Of a stretch of DNA of 64,000 nt, positions 24,009 through 31,902 are shown piece after piece. A model generated the notes under the pieces. The model had not been told where the DNA came from, searched no databases, and saw only the letters and a list, made by a program, of their open reading frames with translations. The DNA lies in assembly GCF_000526775.1 (NCBI RefSeq), contig NZ_JAGS01000001.1, forward strand, positions 1,922,001-1,986,000, written 5' to 3'. Each line of letters opens with the position of its first letter. The stretch's first letter is position 1. The stretch comes from Ruminococcus albus AD2013. GTDB lineage: Bacteria > Bacillota > Clostridia > Oscillospirales > Ruminococcaceae. The position numbers and the translations under genes were made by a program.

Positions 24009-25025
24009 GGTTATCCCCTTAACACACCACAAGTAAAATCACTGCACCAAAGCAGCCAAAAGCCTTAAATACGCACTGTTTTCCAGCTTGCGACGGTTGA
24101 ATTTGTAACAGTATTCGGCAGCATATAACGCTGTGTGGATCTTTTCGTTTTCGTGGTTAGTCCCCATGATCATTGCTTTGAAGTTTGATATAACTTTATG
24201 CATCCAATTCAGCTGACCGCTTTTCGGATCATATGTCTCAAAAACATGGAAGTATTTCTGTGCCAGCGGTTTCTTGTAGCTTCGGGCATTATCACTCTCG
24301 ATCTTCGAGCCTGCGCGGATATTATCCCTGGCAAATCTACCAACAGTTATACCCTTTAAATTCGGCACATCGCTCATTTTAACGTACTCGGGATTTCCTG
24401 CTGCGTTCTTTGATAAAGCTACGATCATCTTGACTTTTTCAGTACCTCTGCCGCGCTTTTTACCGTGAGTCGGAGCACCGAGATACGTGTCATCAAGTTC
24501 AACGATTCCGTCGAGCAAATAGCGTTCTTCACGGCATTTCATAGCTTTTCTGATGCGATGAAGGATGTACCAGGCTGTCTTGTAGGTCACCCCCAAAGAC
24601 CTCATCAGCGTAACAGCAGAAACGCTGCATTTGTTGCTCATAATGAGGAATGCGGTGACTATCCACAGTCTGAGCGGAATATGTGTTCTGTGCATAAAAG
24701 TTCCGTTTGTGGCGGATATATCTGCTTTACAGAACTTGCAGCGCAGCAGATGGCGTGACCTTATCCTGCGGTACTCAGAGCCACCGCAAAACGGGCAGGC
24801 AAAGCCCTTTTCAAAGCGGATATCAAGCAGAAAATCCTTGCAAAAGCTTTCATCTGCGAACTTTGAGTATATCCCATCAAGTGTGATCTCAGGTTTCGGA
24901 AATCTTTTTGACATAGCGACAGCTCCCTTCGGTTTCTGTCACTATTATACTATATTTTCTGAGTTTTGAGGTCTGTTTATTTGGACAGCATTGTAAATTA
25001 TCTGTGGTGTGTTAAAGGGATAACC
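24009..25025 (-). mobile_element. IS1595-family insertion sequence, intact copy
   Basis: About 1017 bp with 25-bp terminal inverted repeats: GGTTATCCCCTTAACACACC on the left (24009 on) and, reversed, GGTTATCCCTTTAACACACC on the right (to 25025). It contains one transposase gene. An 8-bp target duplication, expected for IS1595, cannot be seen because of the repetitive and rearranged flanks. Confidence 0.85.
24039..24914 (-). CDS. IS1595-family (ISXO2-like) transposase
   Basis: The 291-residue protein has an N-terminal zinc ribbon (CPFCGG and CKFC, about 40-62), a helix-turn-helix (SVSAVTLMRSLGVTYKTAWYILHRIR, split in the protein about 95-125) and a DDE-type domain opening with VELDDTYLGAPTHGKKRGRG; ESDNARSY and the late NHENEKIHT region follow. 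The reading frame is complete and the IS ends are intact, so it may be active. A near-identical but truncated copy lies at 27270-28097. Confidence 0.92.
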   Translation of the reverse strand: MSKRFPKPEITLDGIYSKFADESFCKDFLLDIRFEKGFACPFCGGSEYRRIRSRHLLRCKFCKADISATNGTFMHRTHIPLRLWIVTAFLIMSNKCSVSAVTLMRSLGVTYKTAWYILHRIRKAMKCREERYLLDGIVELDDTYLGAPTHGKKRGRGTEKVKMIVALSKNAAGNPEYVKMSDVPNLKGITVGRFARDNIRAGSKIESDNARSYKKPLAQKYFHVFETYDPKSGQLNWMHKVISNFKAMIMGTNHENEKIHTALYAAEYCYKFNRRKLENSAYLRLLAALVQ

Positions 25026-25065
25026 ATGTTTTTGTTTGATTCGTTCATATGTACTCCTCTGGGTA

Positions 25066-26598
25066 TCAACACGACTGTATTGTATAAAGATATTTCCCGT
25101 TCTTCAGTTTTGAAATCCGGATAATTTTCAGCGCATAATCCTCACCGCTGCGAACCCTGAACGATTGCTGGATGAAATGAGTGACTCTTTCATTCAGCGT
25201 TTCAAGATCAAAGAATGTCAGGTACCTGTCACGATCATCCGGATGCACTTCATGGTCAGCAAATTCGAGAATCCCTTTGCGCAGGGAAATCTTACCGTAT
25301 ACTTTTGCAAAACCCGCATTGGAGTATATCTGTACTGCAATGTCTTTATCCGGTGTGATCTCTGTTACAAGGTTATAGGTTGCATAAAGTGACTGGCTGT
25401 ATTTGAGGATCAGATAATCGCTACGCTCCGACTCGATCACATGAACCGTAGCTGCTATCAAATGTCTATCTCCGGCTGATGCCACCAGCTTCGTAGAGAA
25501 CGTGTAAACAACTTCATTCATGATGTTATTCATTTTCTGAACGCCGCCACGATGGATAGTCATCTTTATTTGCATCATAAATCGATCACGGTATTCATAC
25601 TGTTCGTCATTAACATCATGCTCGATCTGTTTTGCTGAATTATAGCCAAGTTTTGATATCTCTTTGATATACGCCGTATTTACATACGGATAAGTTATCA
25701 CGCCGTTATTGTACTCTATTAATGCAAGCGGAGCCGTACTGAGCATCTCATCCGAATTTGCCGCATCGGAAGAAGTCATAAGCGGATCACCGCTTAAAAA
25801 ATTCACTTTTCCGGCATCGTTCCAAAAGTCACGCTCACTTGCGGATTCTGATGGATGTTGTGAAAGATAACCTAAAAAATCCGCTTCACACAACGGCTTT
25901 GAATAATAATATCCCTGTACGATCTCACAGCCGATACTTCTTAGGTAAGCAAGCTGTTCTTCGGTCTCTACGCCTTCCGACAGCGTGTGGATCCCAAGTG
26001 CCTTAGCCATATTGATGATAGAATAGATTATTTTTCTTGAACACACATCGAATTGCTGCAGCAGAGACATATCGATTTTCAGCACATCAAACCGGTAATC
26101 CTTCAGAACGTTCAGAGATGAGTAGCCGCTTCCGAAATCATCAAGCCACACACTGAATCCGGCATCATTGAACTGTTTAAACAATCTGCGTGTTTTCTCC
26201 CTGTTTCTCAGCATAGTGCTTTCTGTAATTTCAAGGTGAATCGTATTGACGGGAACATCATACTCTGACAGTATCTTGGTGATCTCCCGTAACATATCTG
26301 TTTCAACAAAATCAATTCTTGAAAGGTTGATGGAAAACGTCATGTCCTTGCAGTCGTTTTGCTGATAGAATCGACAGACATTTTTCAGCATTGCCAGATC
26401 AAGCTTGTGGATCAGCCTATATTCCTCAAGCAGACCGATAAACTCACCTGGCGGTATCAGTCCTCGCTGCGGATCTTCCCATCTTGCTAATGCCTCAGCG
26501 CCGCAGACTTTTCCGGAGATAGTCCTTGTCAATGGCTGGAAGTATGTTTTAATACAGCCTTTGCTAAGGGCATCTTCAAATCTGTTTACAAAATCCAT
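25066..26598 (-). CDS. EAL-domain c-di-GMP phosphodiesterase with C-terminal PAS-like sensor
   Basis: A 510-residue soluble protein. The EAL domain is N-terminal (about 5-250) and keeps the catalytic set: EALAR (Glu35), the Asn of FSINLS, LEITES, DDFGSGYS, LKID, EGVET and the Gln of IVQGYYYSKP. The C-terminal half (about 270-510) has PAS-like features (a LIEYNNGVITYPYVNTAY strand pattern, late DRYLTFFDLE). This order is the reverse of most EAL proteins. It lies between two IS copies, so it may have been brought in as cargo. Confidence 0.88.
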   Translation of the reverse strand: MDFVNRFEDALSKGCIKTYFQPLTRTISGKVCGAEALARWEDPQRGLIPPGEFIGLLEEYRLIHKLDLAMLKNVCRFYQQNDCKDMTFSINLSRIDFVETDMLREITKILSEYDVPVNTIHLEITESTMLRNREKTRRLFKQFNDAGFSVWLDDFGSGYSSLNVLKDYRFDVLKIDMSLLQQFDVCSRKIIYSIINMAKALGIHTLSEGVETEEQLAYLRSIGCEIVQGYYYSKPLCEADFLGYLSQHPSESASERDFWNDAGKVNFLSGDPLMTSSDAANSDEMLSTAPLALIEYNNGVITYPYVNTAYIKEISKLGYNSAKQIEHDVNDEQYEYRDRFMMQIKMTIHRGGVQKMNNIMNEVVYTFSTKLVASAGDRHLIAATVHVIESERSDYLILKYSQSLYATYNLVTEITPDKDIAVQIYSNAGFAKVYGKISLRKGILEFADHEVHPDDRDRYLTFFDLETLNERVTHFIQQSFRVRSGEDYALKIIRISKLKNGKYLYTIQSC

Positions 26599-27186
26599 TC
26601 TCTATCACCTCTTGATTATAAAATATATTATATTACACCCTTCATAAGGGAAATGTAAATTGCCGTATGAGGCTTGTATCAATGTACTGCAGTTTTCAGC
26701 CTGTATTCTGTAACTATTGTTATACTTCTGTCAATTTGTTTGTAATTATTATTCTATTATTATATATAATGATATTATATCACAAATTATCTTATTTTTC
26801 AAGACTTTTCTGTTCGTTATCCACTTTTCCCCGGTAAATTTTTGATCCTAAACACGATCTCTGTCTGCCTAATCACATCTCCACCACACGAAAAGTAAGT
26901 ACACATCCCAAATCAACGACTGTGATTTATTATAGAATGCAGCTTTTGACTGCCTGTATACCGAGCATATGAGCGAGATGAAAAACGAGCAGTATAACAA
27001 AAGAGCGGCTCCGGGAAAGGATACTCTCCAAACTCGGAGCCGCTGTTTCTACGCTTGAAACTTTAGCAAATAAAGATATAATGGTGTGATCTGTAGCTGC
27101 AAAGCAGAATGTCCGAAAGAAATGCCCAGGGAAATACTTGCCAGTAGATCACTAGGCATCAGATTCAGGTTTCAACAGACTATTGA
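26599..27186. other. AT-rich non-coding stretch
   Basis: No gene is visible. The part at 26690-26810 is very AT-rich and may hold the EAL gene promoter (no clear -35/-10 pair). A strong hairpin, AGCGGCTCCG with CGGAGCCGCT (27003-27046) followed by GTTTCT, looks like an orphan terminator left by a lost gene. Confidence 0.5.
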
Positions 27187-27388
27187 TTTGCAGGCAGTAT
27201 GACCTCCGCAGTAAAAGTATAGCCTTTTCCCGCTTATTTACAGGAAAGATCCAGTGTTCCGCCGTATTTCTACAGTGTGTTTCGGACGCTTTTCAAGCCC
27301 AGTCCATGATGCTTTCTGTCAGGCTTGTTCGTTATAATATCTGCTGAGACATCGATATACCCTCTGCACGGATTGCTGATACTGATTA
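27187..27388 (-). pseudogene. C-terminal remnant of a GHKL histidine kinase
   Basis: The minus-strand reading gives ISNPCRGYIDVSADI, the HHGLGLKSVRNTL G2-type box, then (after an in-frame TAG) KYGGTLDLSCK, TAA, and AGKGYTFTAEVILP. This is the end of an AgrC-type GHKL kinase with two in-frame stops. The rest of the kinase is gone, replaced by the truncated IS. Confidence 0.8.
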
Positions 27389-28097
27389 AATTCAGCTGAC
27401 CGCTTGTCGGATCATATGTCTCAAAAACATGGAAGTATTTCTGTGCCAGCGGTTTCTTGTAACTTCGGGCATTATCACTCTCGATCTTCGAGCCTGCGCG
27501 GATATTATCCCTGGCAAATCTACCCACAGTTATGCCCTTTAAATTCGGCACATCGCTCATTTTAACGTACTCGGGATTTCCTGCTGCGTTCTTCGATAAA
27601 GCTACAATCATCTTGACTTTTTCAGTACCTCTGCCGCGCATTTTACCGTGAGTCGGAGCACCGAGATACGTGTCATCAAGTTCAACGATTTCGTCGAGCA
27701 AATAGCGTTCTTCACGGCATTTCATAGCTTTTCTGATGCACTGAAGGATGTACCAGGCTGTCTTGTAGGTCACCCCCAAAGACCTCATCAGCGTAACAGC
27801 AGAAACGCTGCATTTGTTGCTCATAATGAGGAATGCGGTGACTATCCACAGTCTGAGCGGAATATGTGTTCTGTGCATAAAAGTTCCGTTTGTGGCGGAT
27901 ATATCTGCTTTACAGAACTTGCAGCGCAGCAGATGGCGTGACCTTATCCTGAGGTACTCAGAGCCACCGCAAAACGTGCAGGCAAAGCCCTTTTCAAAGC
28001 GGATATCAAGCAGAAAATCCTTGCAAAAACCTTCATCTGCGAACTTTGAGTATATCCCATCAAGTGTGATCTCAGGTTTCGGAAATCTTTTTGACAT
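27270..28097 (-). pseudogene. Transposase-kinase chimeric reading frame
   Basis: About 233 residues of IS1595-type transposase (zinc ribbon, HTH, LDDTYLGAPTHGK) fuse in frame to about 40 residues of a GHKL kinase tail. The transposase lacks its last catalytic segment. The fusion is the result of IS truncation by deletion or recombination; I regard it as a decay product, not a new gene. Confidence 0.8.
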
Positions 28098-28208
28098 AGC
28101 GACAGTTCCCTTCGGTTTCTGTCACTATTATACTATATTTTCCGGCTTTTGAGGTCTGTTTATTTGGACAGCATTGTAAATTATCTGTGGTGTGTTAAAG
28201 GGATAACC
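27388..28208 (-). mobile_element. Truncated second IS1595-like copy
   Basis: It matches the intact copy from AATTCAGCTGACCGCT onward through the right terminal repeat, but lacks the left end. The transposase reading (27270-28097 in total) keeps residues 1 to about 233 of the parent with a few substitutions and then runs into kinase sequence, giving a chimeric, surely inactive protein of 275 residues. Confidence 0.85.
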
Positions 28209-28282
28209 ATGATTCACAATTATTGGCATGGAGATAACGTAGCTGTAATGAGGATAGAATGCCAAAGCTCTTCTCCTTGGAA
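28209..28282 (-). repeat. Terminal fragment of the structured element, copy R9
   Basis: ATTCACAATTATTGGCATGG, then AGATAACGTAGCTGTA and AGGATAGAATGCCAAAGCTC, matches the array-side end of copy R4. The missing first heptamers are found at 23996-24008, on the other side of the composite IS unit. Confidence 0.8.
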
Positions 28283-28302
28283 TTCTCTTCCACTTTTCTC
28301 GC

Positions 28303-28331
28303 TTTACTTTTCTCATAATTTGTGCTATAAT
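28303..28331 (+). promoter_or_regulatory. Extended -10 promoter
   Basis: TTTACT, 17-bp spacer, TGCTATAAT, 26 bp before the PAP2-like gene. Confidence 0.7.
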
Positions 28332-28356
28332 ATAAAAAGATCTTAACCAAGGACTG

Positions 28357-28824
28357 ATGAACATGAGATACATTACCGAACTGTTTTCAAATATATTTGT
28401 GCTTACTGCCCTCGCTTCTTGGGCTGAAGCTCAGGTGCTTAAAACTATCATACACGCCATTGTCAATAAAAAATTTGATATCACCCGACTTTTCGGCGAC
28501 GGAGGTATGCCAAGCGGTCATTCTGCTACAGTTACTTCTCTAGCCGCCTGCGTTGGTCTTGTGAAAGGTCTTGATTCCGTGGAATTCGCTATTGCGGGTA
28601 TAGTCGCTGTTGTCGTCTGCCACGATGCAAGAGGTGTCCGCCTTGAAACAGGCAAACAGTCCACCATATTAAACGAGATGCAGAAGACCCTGAAACTACT
28701 GACTTCTCAGGAACTTCCCGAAGTCAAGCTCAAAGAGTTCGTAGGCCATACCCCGACACAGGTTGCCGCAGGCATAATCATGGGCATAGTGAATGCCATA
28801 ATAGTATATAACCTGTTTACGTAG
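28357..28824 (+). CDS. Divergent PAP2-family membrane protein (DUF212/YuiD-like)
   Basis: A 155-residue protein with the divergent PAP2 pattern GMPSGHSATVTSLAA (about 50-64) and HDARGVRLETGKQ (about 88-100), then a late EFVGHTPTQVAAG. Family relatives (Bacillus YuiD) are membrane proteins of about this size related to acid phosphatases and vanadium haloperoxidases. The residues for phospho-transfer are present. The substrate is unknown. The start may be this ATG or the one two codons later, which has better spacing from AAGGA. Confidence 0.85.
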   Translation: MNMRYITELFSNIFVLTALASWAEAQVLKTIIHAIVNKKFDITRLFGDGGMPSGHSATVTSLAACVGLVKGLDSVEFAIAGIVAVVVCHDARGVRLETGKQSTILNEMQKTLKLLTSQELPEVKLKEFVGHTPTQVAAGIIMGIVNAIIVYNLFT

Positions 28825-28909
28825 GCCTGTCCATGAAGCAGAGTCTTCCGTCGAAGGACTCTTGACTTCTGAACTTCAATATGATAAAATCATAGGGTAT
28901 TTTAATTTT

Positions 28910-29020
28910 CTGGTTATCACGCTGACACACCAAATCAATTGGTGTAATATCGAAACTTGAAATACTTGGCGGTTATCGTTATACAGCACTTTGCAGTGGT
29001 GTATTAAATCGATAGCAATG
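28910..29020. mobile_element. 111-bp MITE related to the IS1595 ends, with target duplication
   Basis: The left end TGGTTATCACGCTGACACAC and the reversed right end ATTGCTATCGATTTAATACACC both resemble the IS terminal repeat GGTTATCCC.TTAACACACC. The element is bracketed by the direct repeat TTTAATTTT (28901-28909 and 29021-29029), consistent with the 8-bp duplication of IS1595. It lacks any coding capacity. It lies between the PAP2-like and HAD genes. Confidence 0.65.
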
Positions 29021-29054
29021 TTTAATTTTGTTCACAAAAAGTGAGGTCGCTAAA

Positions 29055-29741
29055 ATGATAAACGGACTGATATTCGATATGGACGGACTTATGGTCGATA
29101 CCGAAAAACTGCTCACACGATTCTGGCGCGAAGCCGCCGCTTTCTACGGCTGGGAAATGAAGCAGGAACACGTTCTCGGCATACGCTCGCTTGCGGGAAA
29201 GTATGCAGGTCCCAAACTGCAAAAAGAGATAAGCCCCGATTTTGATTATGCAAAAGTCCGCCTTAAACGCATTGAGCTTATGAACGCATATATCGAAAAA
29301 AACGGCATTGAAAAAAAGCCGGGGCTCGATGAACTCATTGCATACGGCAAGGACAAAGGTCTACGGCTTGCAGTGGCAACTGCTACGGATAATGTTCGCA
29401 CAAAGCTTTATCTTGAATCCATCGGGGTGTACCACCATTTTGACAAAGTTGTATGCGGGAATATGGTAAAAAGCTCCAAACCCGACCCCGACATATACCT
29501 AACAGCATCAGCGGAACTGGGTCTGCCGCCTGCTGAATGTATCGCCCTTGAGGATTCTCCGAACGGTATCCGTTCAGCACATTCCGCAGGGTGTGTACCT
29601 GTATTCGTCCCCGACCTATCACAGCCCGATGAAGACACATCTGCGCTGATGTATGCTTGTTGTGAGACACTGGCGCACGTTATACCTGTTATCGAACAGC
29701 TCAACAGATACAATTCACAATTCACAATTCATAATTCATAA
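29055..29741 (+). CDS. HAD-superfamily hydrolase (beta-phosphoglucomutase/phosphatase type)
   Basis: A 228-residue protein starting at MINGLIFDMDGLMVDTE, with GAGG 8 bp upstream. It has HAD motif I (FDMDGLMVDT), motif II (AVATATDN), the motif III Lys (SSKPDPDIY) and motif IV (ALEDSPNG). The helical cap between motifs I and II makes it a subfamily I enzyme; substrates are small phosphorylated sugars or similar. The last nine residues (NSQFTIHNS) and the stop codon are encoded by the heptamer array of element R4, so the native C-terminus has been altered. Confidence 0.9.
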   Translation: MINGLIFDMDGLMVDTEKLLTRFWREAAAFYGWEMKQEHVLGIRSLAGKYAGPKLQKEISPDFDYAKVRLKRIELMNAYIEKNGIEKKPGLDELIAYGKDKGLRLAVATATDNVRTKLYLESIGVYHHFDKVVCGNMVKSSKPDPDIYLTASAELGLPPAECIALEDSPNGIRSAHSAGCVPVFVPDLSQPDEDTSALMYACCETLAHVIPVIEQLNRYNSQFTIHNS

Positions 29742-30175
29742 TTATTCGCAGGAAGATAACGTAGCTGTACTTGGGATAGAATGCCAAGGAAGAGAGCTTT
29801 TGGTCAAGCTTTTCGCGAAAAGCTTGCGGGGAGTTTGAGGGGCGGAGTCCCTCAATCACCAAGGCATAAAACCAAAATGCAAAACGAACTTTAAGAGCGA
29901 GACAAACTCCCGCCAACAAAAAAGGCGCGGCAATAACCAAATAATCGAGCGTGGACAAAACAAACGTCCACGCTCTTTCTATGTCCGTAAAATAATTGCC
30001 GCGCCCGCCGTCAAACAGCGACATCGTCTTTGACGGCTCGACCCGAGGTCGCTGCCGACGCAGTCGCAGCTGAGGGGCGAAACCTCGCAAACTAATGTCC
30101 CGAAACCAAACCAGCGACCAGCACAGCACCCCACGACCCAAATTAAAAACAGCTGTCTGTTACATGGACTGCAAC
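29711..30175 (-). repeat. Structured intergenic element, copy R4, with heptamer end
   Basis: The most complete copy. The array is AATTCAC twice, AATTCAT twice and AATTATT (29712-29746). Then come GGATAGAATGCCAAGG, hairpin E (CAAGCTTTTC/GAAAAGCTTG), hairpin D, stem C (29924-29935 with 29993-30005), hairpin B (GAGCGTGGAC and GTCCACGCTC, 29947-29975) and hairpin A (GCCGTCAAA 30007-30015 with TTTGACGGC 30029-30037). The far flank to about 30175 is shared with R1 and R5. It fills the gap between the HAD gene and the terminator at 30233. Confidence 0.88.
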
Positions 30176-30232
30176 CCAGCTATACAGCAAACAACAGAAA
30201 TTATCCGAAAACAAACACACCGTAAAATATAA

Positions 30233-30262
30233 TGCCCCGAAGCACTAAAACTTCGGGGCAAG
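30233..30262 (-). terminator. Terminator of the minus-strand block 32592-30304
   Basis: GCCCCGAAG/CTTCGGGGC hairpin followed on the minus strand by ATTATATTTTA. Confidence 0.65.
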
Positions 30263-30303
30263 ATACTGTATCAATATCAGTATAAGGGTAAACTTTTGTA
30301 CAC

Positions 30304-31119
30304 CTATTCCTCTTCCGACTCTACCACAGAATCATCATCTTCCTCAGCGGCTTCGGATCCTTCTTCCTCCTTAGCCTCATCACCGAGAAATATCTCTTTC
30401 TGCATATCTTTCAGCTCATCGTCTTTCAATTCTTCACCGCCGATAGTTATTCCCTCAGCTGTGATATCCTTGAAAACGAAACCGTCATGTTCAACGTTGA
30501 CCGTGACTTCCGCAGGCTTGCCATCACGCTTTCCGCTGTATACCAACTCGTAAATATCCCCCGAATGTGTGCATTCACATTCGTATTTACCATCGTCAAA
30601 CCAGCCCTCAAGCATCTTTCCAACGGTCTTTTCATCATCGGATGTCTTAAAGTTCATCACCGATACGGGTGTGTTTTCAAGCCTTTCAATCAGGGAATTT
30701 TCATTCACTGTAAGCCCCTGAATAAATCCGTTTGAGAATATCGCCGCCACTATGAGTATCAACAGAACGATACTCTTGGTTTTACCCGCGCCGCGAAGTT
30801 TGTCCCTGCGGTACAGGTACAGCGGAGGTATCCACACCGCTTTTTTCAGACTTTGCCGCGCCGCATCATCAATGTCGTCAGCGTGTTTAAGGTCAGCATG
30901 ACAGCCAAAAAACATCAGGAATATAACCGACAGCCACAGCACCGCACCCGAATACTTATCCACAGCGAAGTTTTCCATAACTATTCCGAACAGCGGTATC
31001 AGCGCCACAAACCAAAGTCCGCCGCCTGTAGAACGCTCGCCCCTTGCAAGCTTCGGCTTGAACACGAATTTCTGCTCGGGTGAATACTGCCAGCCAAACT
31101 GCATATTATTCATATCCAT
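30304..31119 (-). CDS. Hypothetical membrane protein with acidic tail
   Basis: The 271-residue protein starts at MDMNNMQFGW (GGAGG lies 14 bp upstream, a long spacing). Three hydrophobic segments (about 38-56, 62-78 and 115-135) precede an external domain of about 110 residues and an extremely acidic end rich in Glu and Asp. A longer reading upstream overlaps the ferredoxin gene and has no support. The external domain has a DGKYECECTHSGDIYELVYSG pattern, broken here for length, seen in small beta domains. Family unknown. It starts 3 bp after the previous gene ends. Confidence 0.6.
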   Translation of the reverse strand: MDMNNMQFGWQYSPEQKFVFKPKLARGERSTGGGLWFVALIPLFGIVMENFAVDKYSGAVLWLSVIFLMFFGCHADLKHADDIDDAARQSLKKAVWIPPLYLYRRDKLRGAGKTKSIVLLILIVAAIFSNGFIQGLTVNENSLIERLENTPVSVMNFKTSDDEKTVGKMLEGWFDDGKYECECTHSGDIYELVYSGKRDGKPAEVTVNVEHDGFVFKDITAEGITIGGEELKDDELKDMQKEIFLGDEAKEEEGSEAAEEDDDSVVESEEE

Positions 31120-31121
31120 AT

Positions 31122-31898
31122 TTAATATTTGTACCTCCAAGTGATATTGGGCTCTTTTCGGCAGTAATACCTGTCCCTGCCCACAGTCCTGCGGCCGTAC
31201 TCGATAGCCCCCGTGGGACATCCGCATATGCATGACATACAGTGCATACATTTTTCGCCCCATACAGGTCTGCCGTCTGACAGAGTTATACTGCCGTAAG
31301 GACAGGCTTCAACACATTTGCCGCAGCCTATGCATTTATCCGTCGTGTGGAATTTCCTGCTTGAAACGCAAGCCCCGAAAAACCATGGATTTACCAGCTT
31401 CGTCAGAGGTTTCAGCAGCTTCATATCCAGATCATCTATCAGCACTTCTCCTCGGCTGATAGTGTTGACTATACTCACAAGTTCACTGTTTGCCATCCTG
31501 AAAATGTGCTTCTGCTCATCCTCTTTCGGGGGCTTGTACATGATGATATAGTTCTCTGGCATTGGCACGCCCGCAAATCCCATAAAGGTCATGCCCTTTT
31601 TCTCACATATCTTTTTGAGATACCTTGCCGCGTCACCTGTCTGCGATTCACAGGTCGCAACAAAGTATACCTTGTCACTGCCCCAGAAATCGGAACGCTC
31701 CAGAAAGCCCTCCACCAGCGGCGGGAACCTCCAGGCATATATAGGCGCACAGATGATATAAGGCGCCTTTGAATAGAACTTCGTCTTAACGCCCGATTTT
31801 ATGAATTCTCTTATGTCCTTGACTTCGTTGTGCAGAAGTTCACCTATCACCTCTGCCGCATAACGGGTGTTGCCCGTACCGCTGAAATATAAGACCAT
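31122..31898 (-). CDS. EFR1-type flavodoxin-ferredoxin fusion protein
   Basis: The 258-residue protein starts at MVLYFSGTGNTRY, with GAGGTGAGA upstream. The N-terminal flavodoxin-like domain opens with the FMN-phosphate loop SGTGNT. The C-terminal part has two [4Fe-4S] clusters (CIGCGKCVEACP and CMHCMSCICGCP). This is the EFR1 arrangement common in clostridia; it moves electrons between flavin and iron-sulfur carriers in the cytoplasm. The partner is not evident. It is 4 bp downstream of the DUF2461 gene. Confidence 0.88.
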   Translation of the reverse strand: MVLYFSGTGNTRYAAEVIGELLHNEVKDIREFIKSGVKTKFYSKAPYIICAPIYAWRFPPLVEGFLERSDFWGSDKVYFVATCESQTGDAARYLKKICEKKGMTFMGFAGVPMPENYIIMYKPPKEDEQKHIFRMANSELVSIVNTISRGEVLIDDLDMKLLKPLTKLVNPWFFGACVSSRKFHTTDKCIGCGKCVEACPYGSITLSDGRPVWGEKCMHCMSCICGCPTGAIEYGRRTVGRDRYYCRKEPNITWRYKY

Positions 31899-31902
31899 CT
31901 TC

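Larger units (their letters stand above)
24009..28208. mobile_element. Composite IS1595-like unit carrying an EAL gene
   Basis: An intact IS copy (24009-25025) and a truncated copy in the same orientation (about 27388-28208) bracket the EAL gene and a kinase remnant. The outer ends show the same terminal repeat GGTTATCCC.TTAACACACC. Left of the unit is TAATTCATAAT and right of it ATTCACAATTATTGGCATGG; joined together they give a normal heptamer end of the structured element. The unit therefore landed inside a pre-existing element at the stop codon of the 22610-23998 gene. No clean target duplication is seen. Confidence 0.7.

Noticed and set aside
24001..25035. 8-bp target duplication for the intact IS1595 copy
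   Set aside because: CATAATAT on the left and ATGATTCA or ATGTTTTT on the right do not match; the flanks were rearranged.
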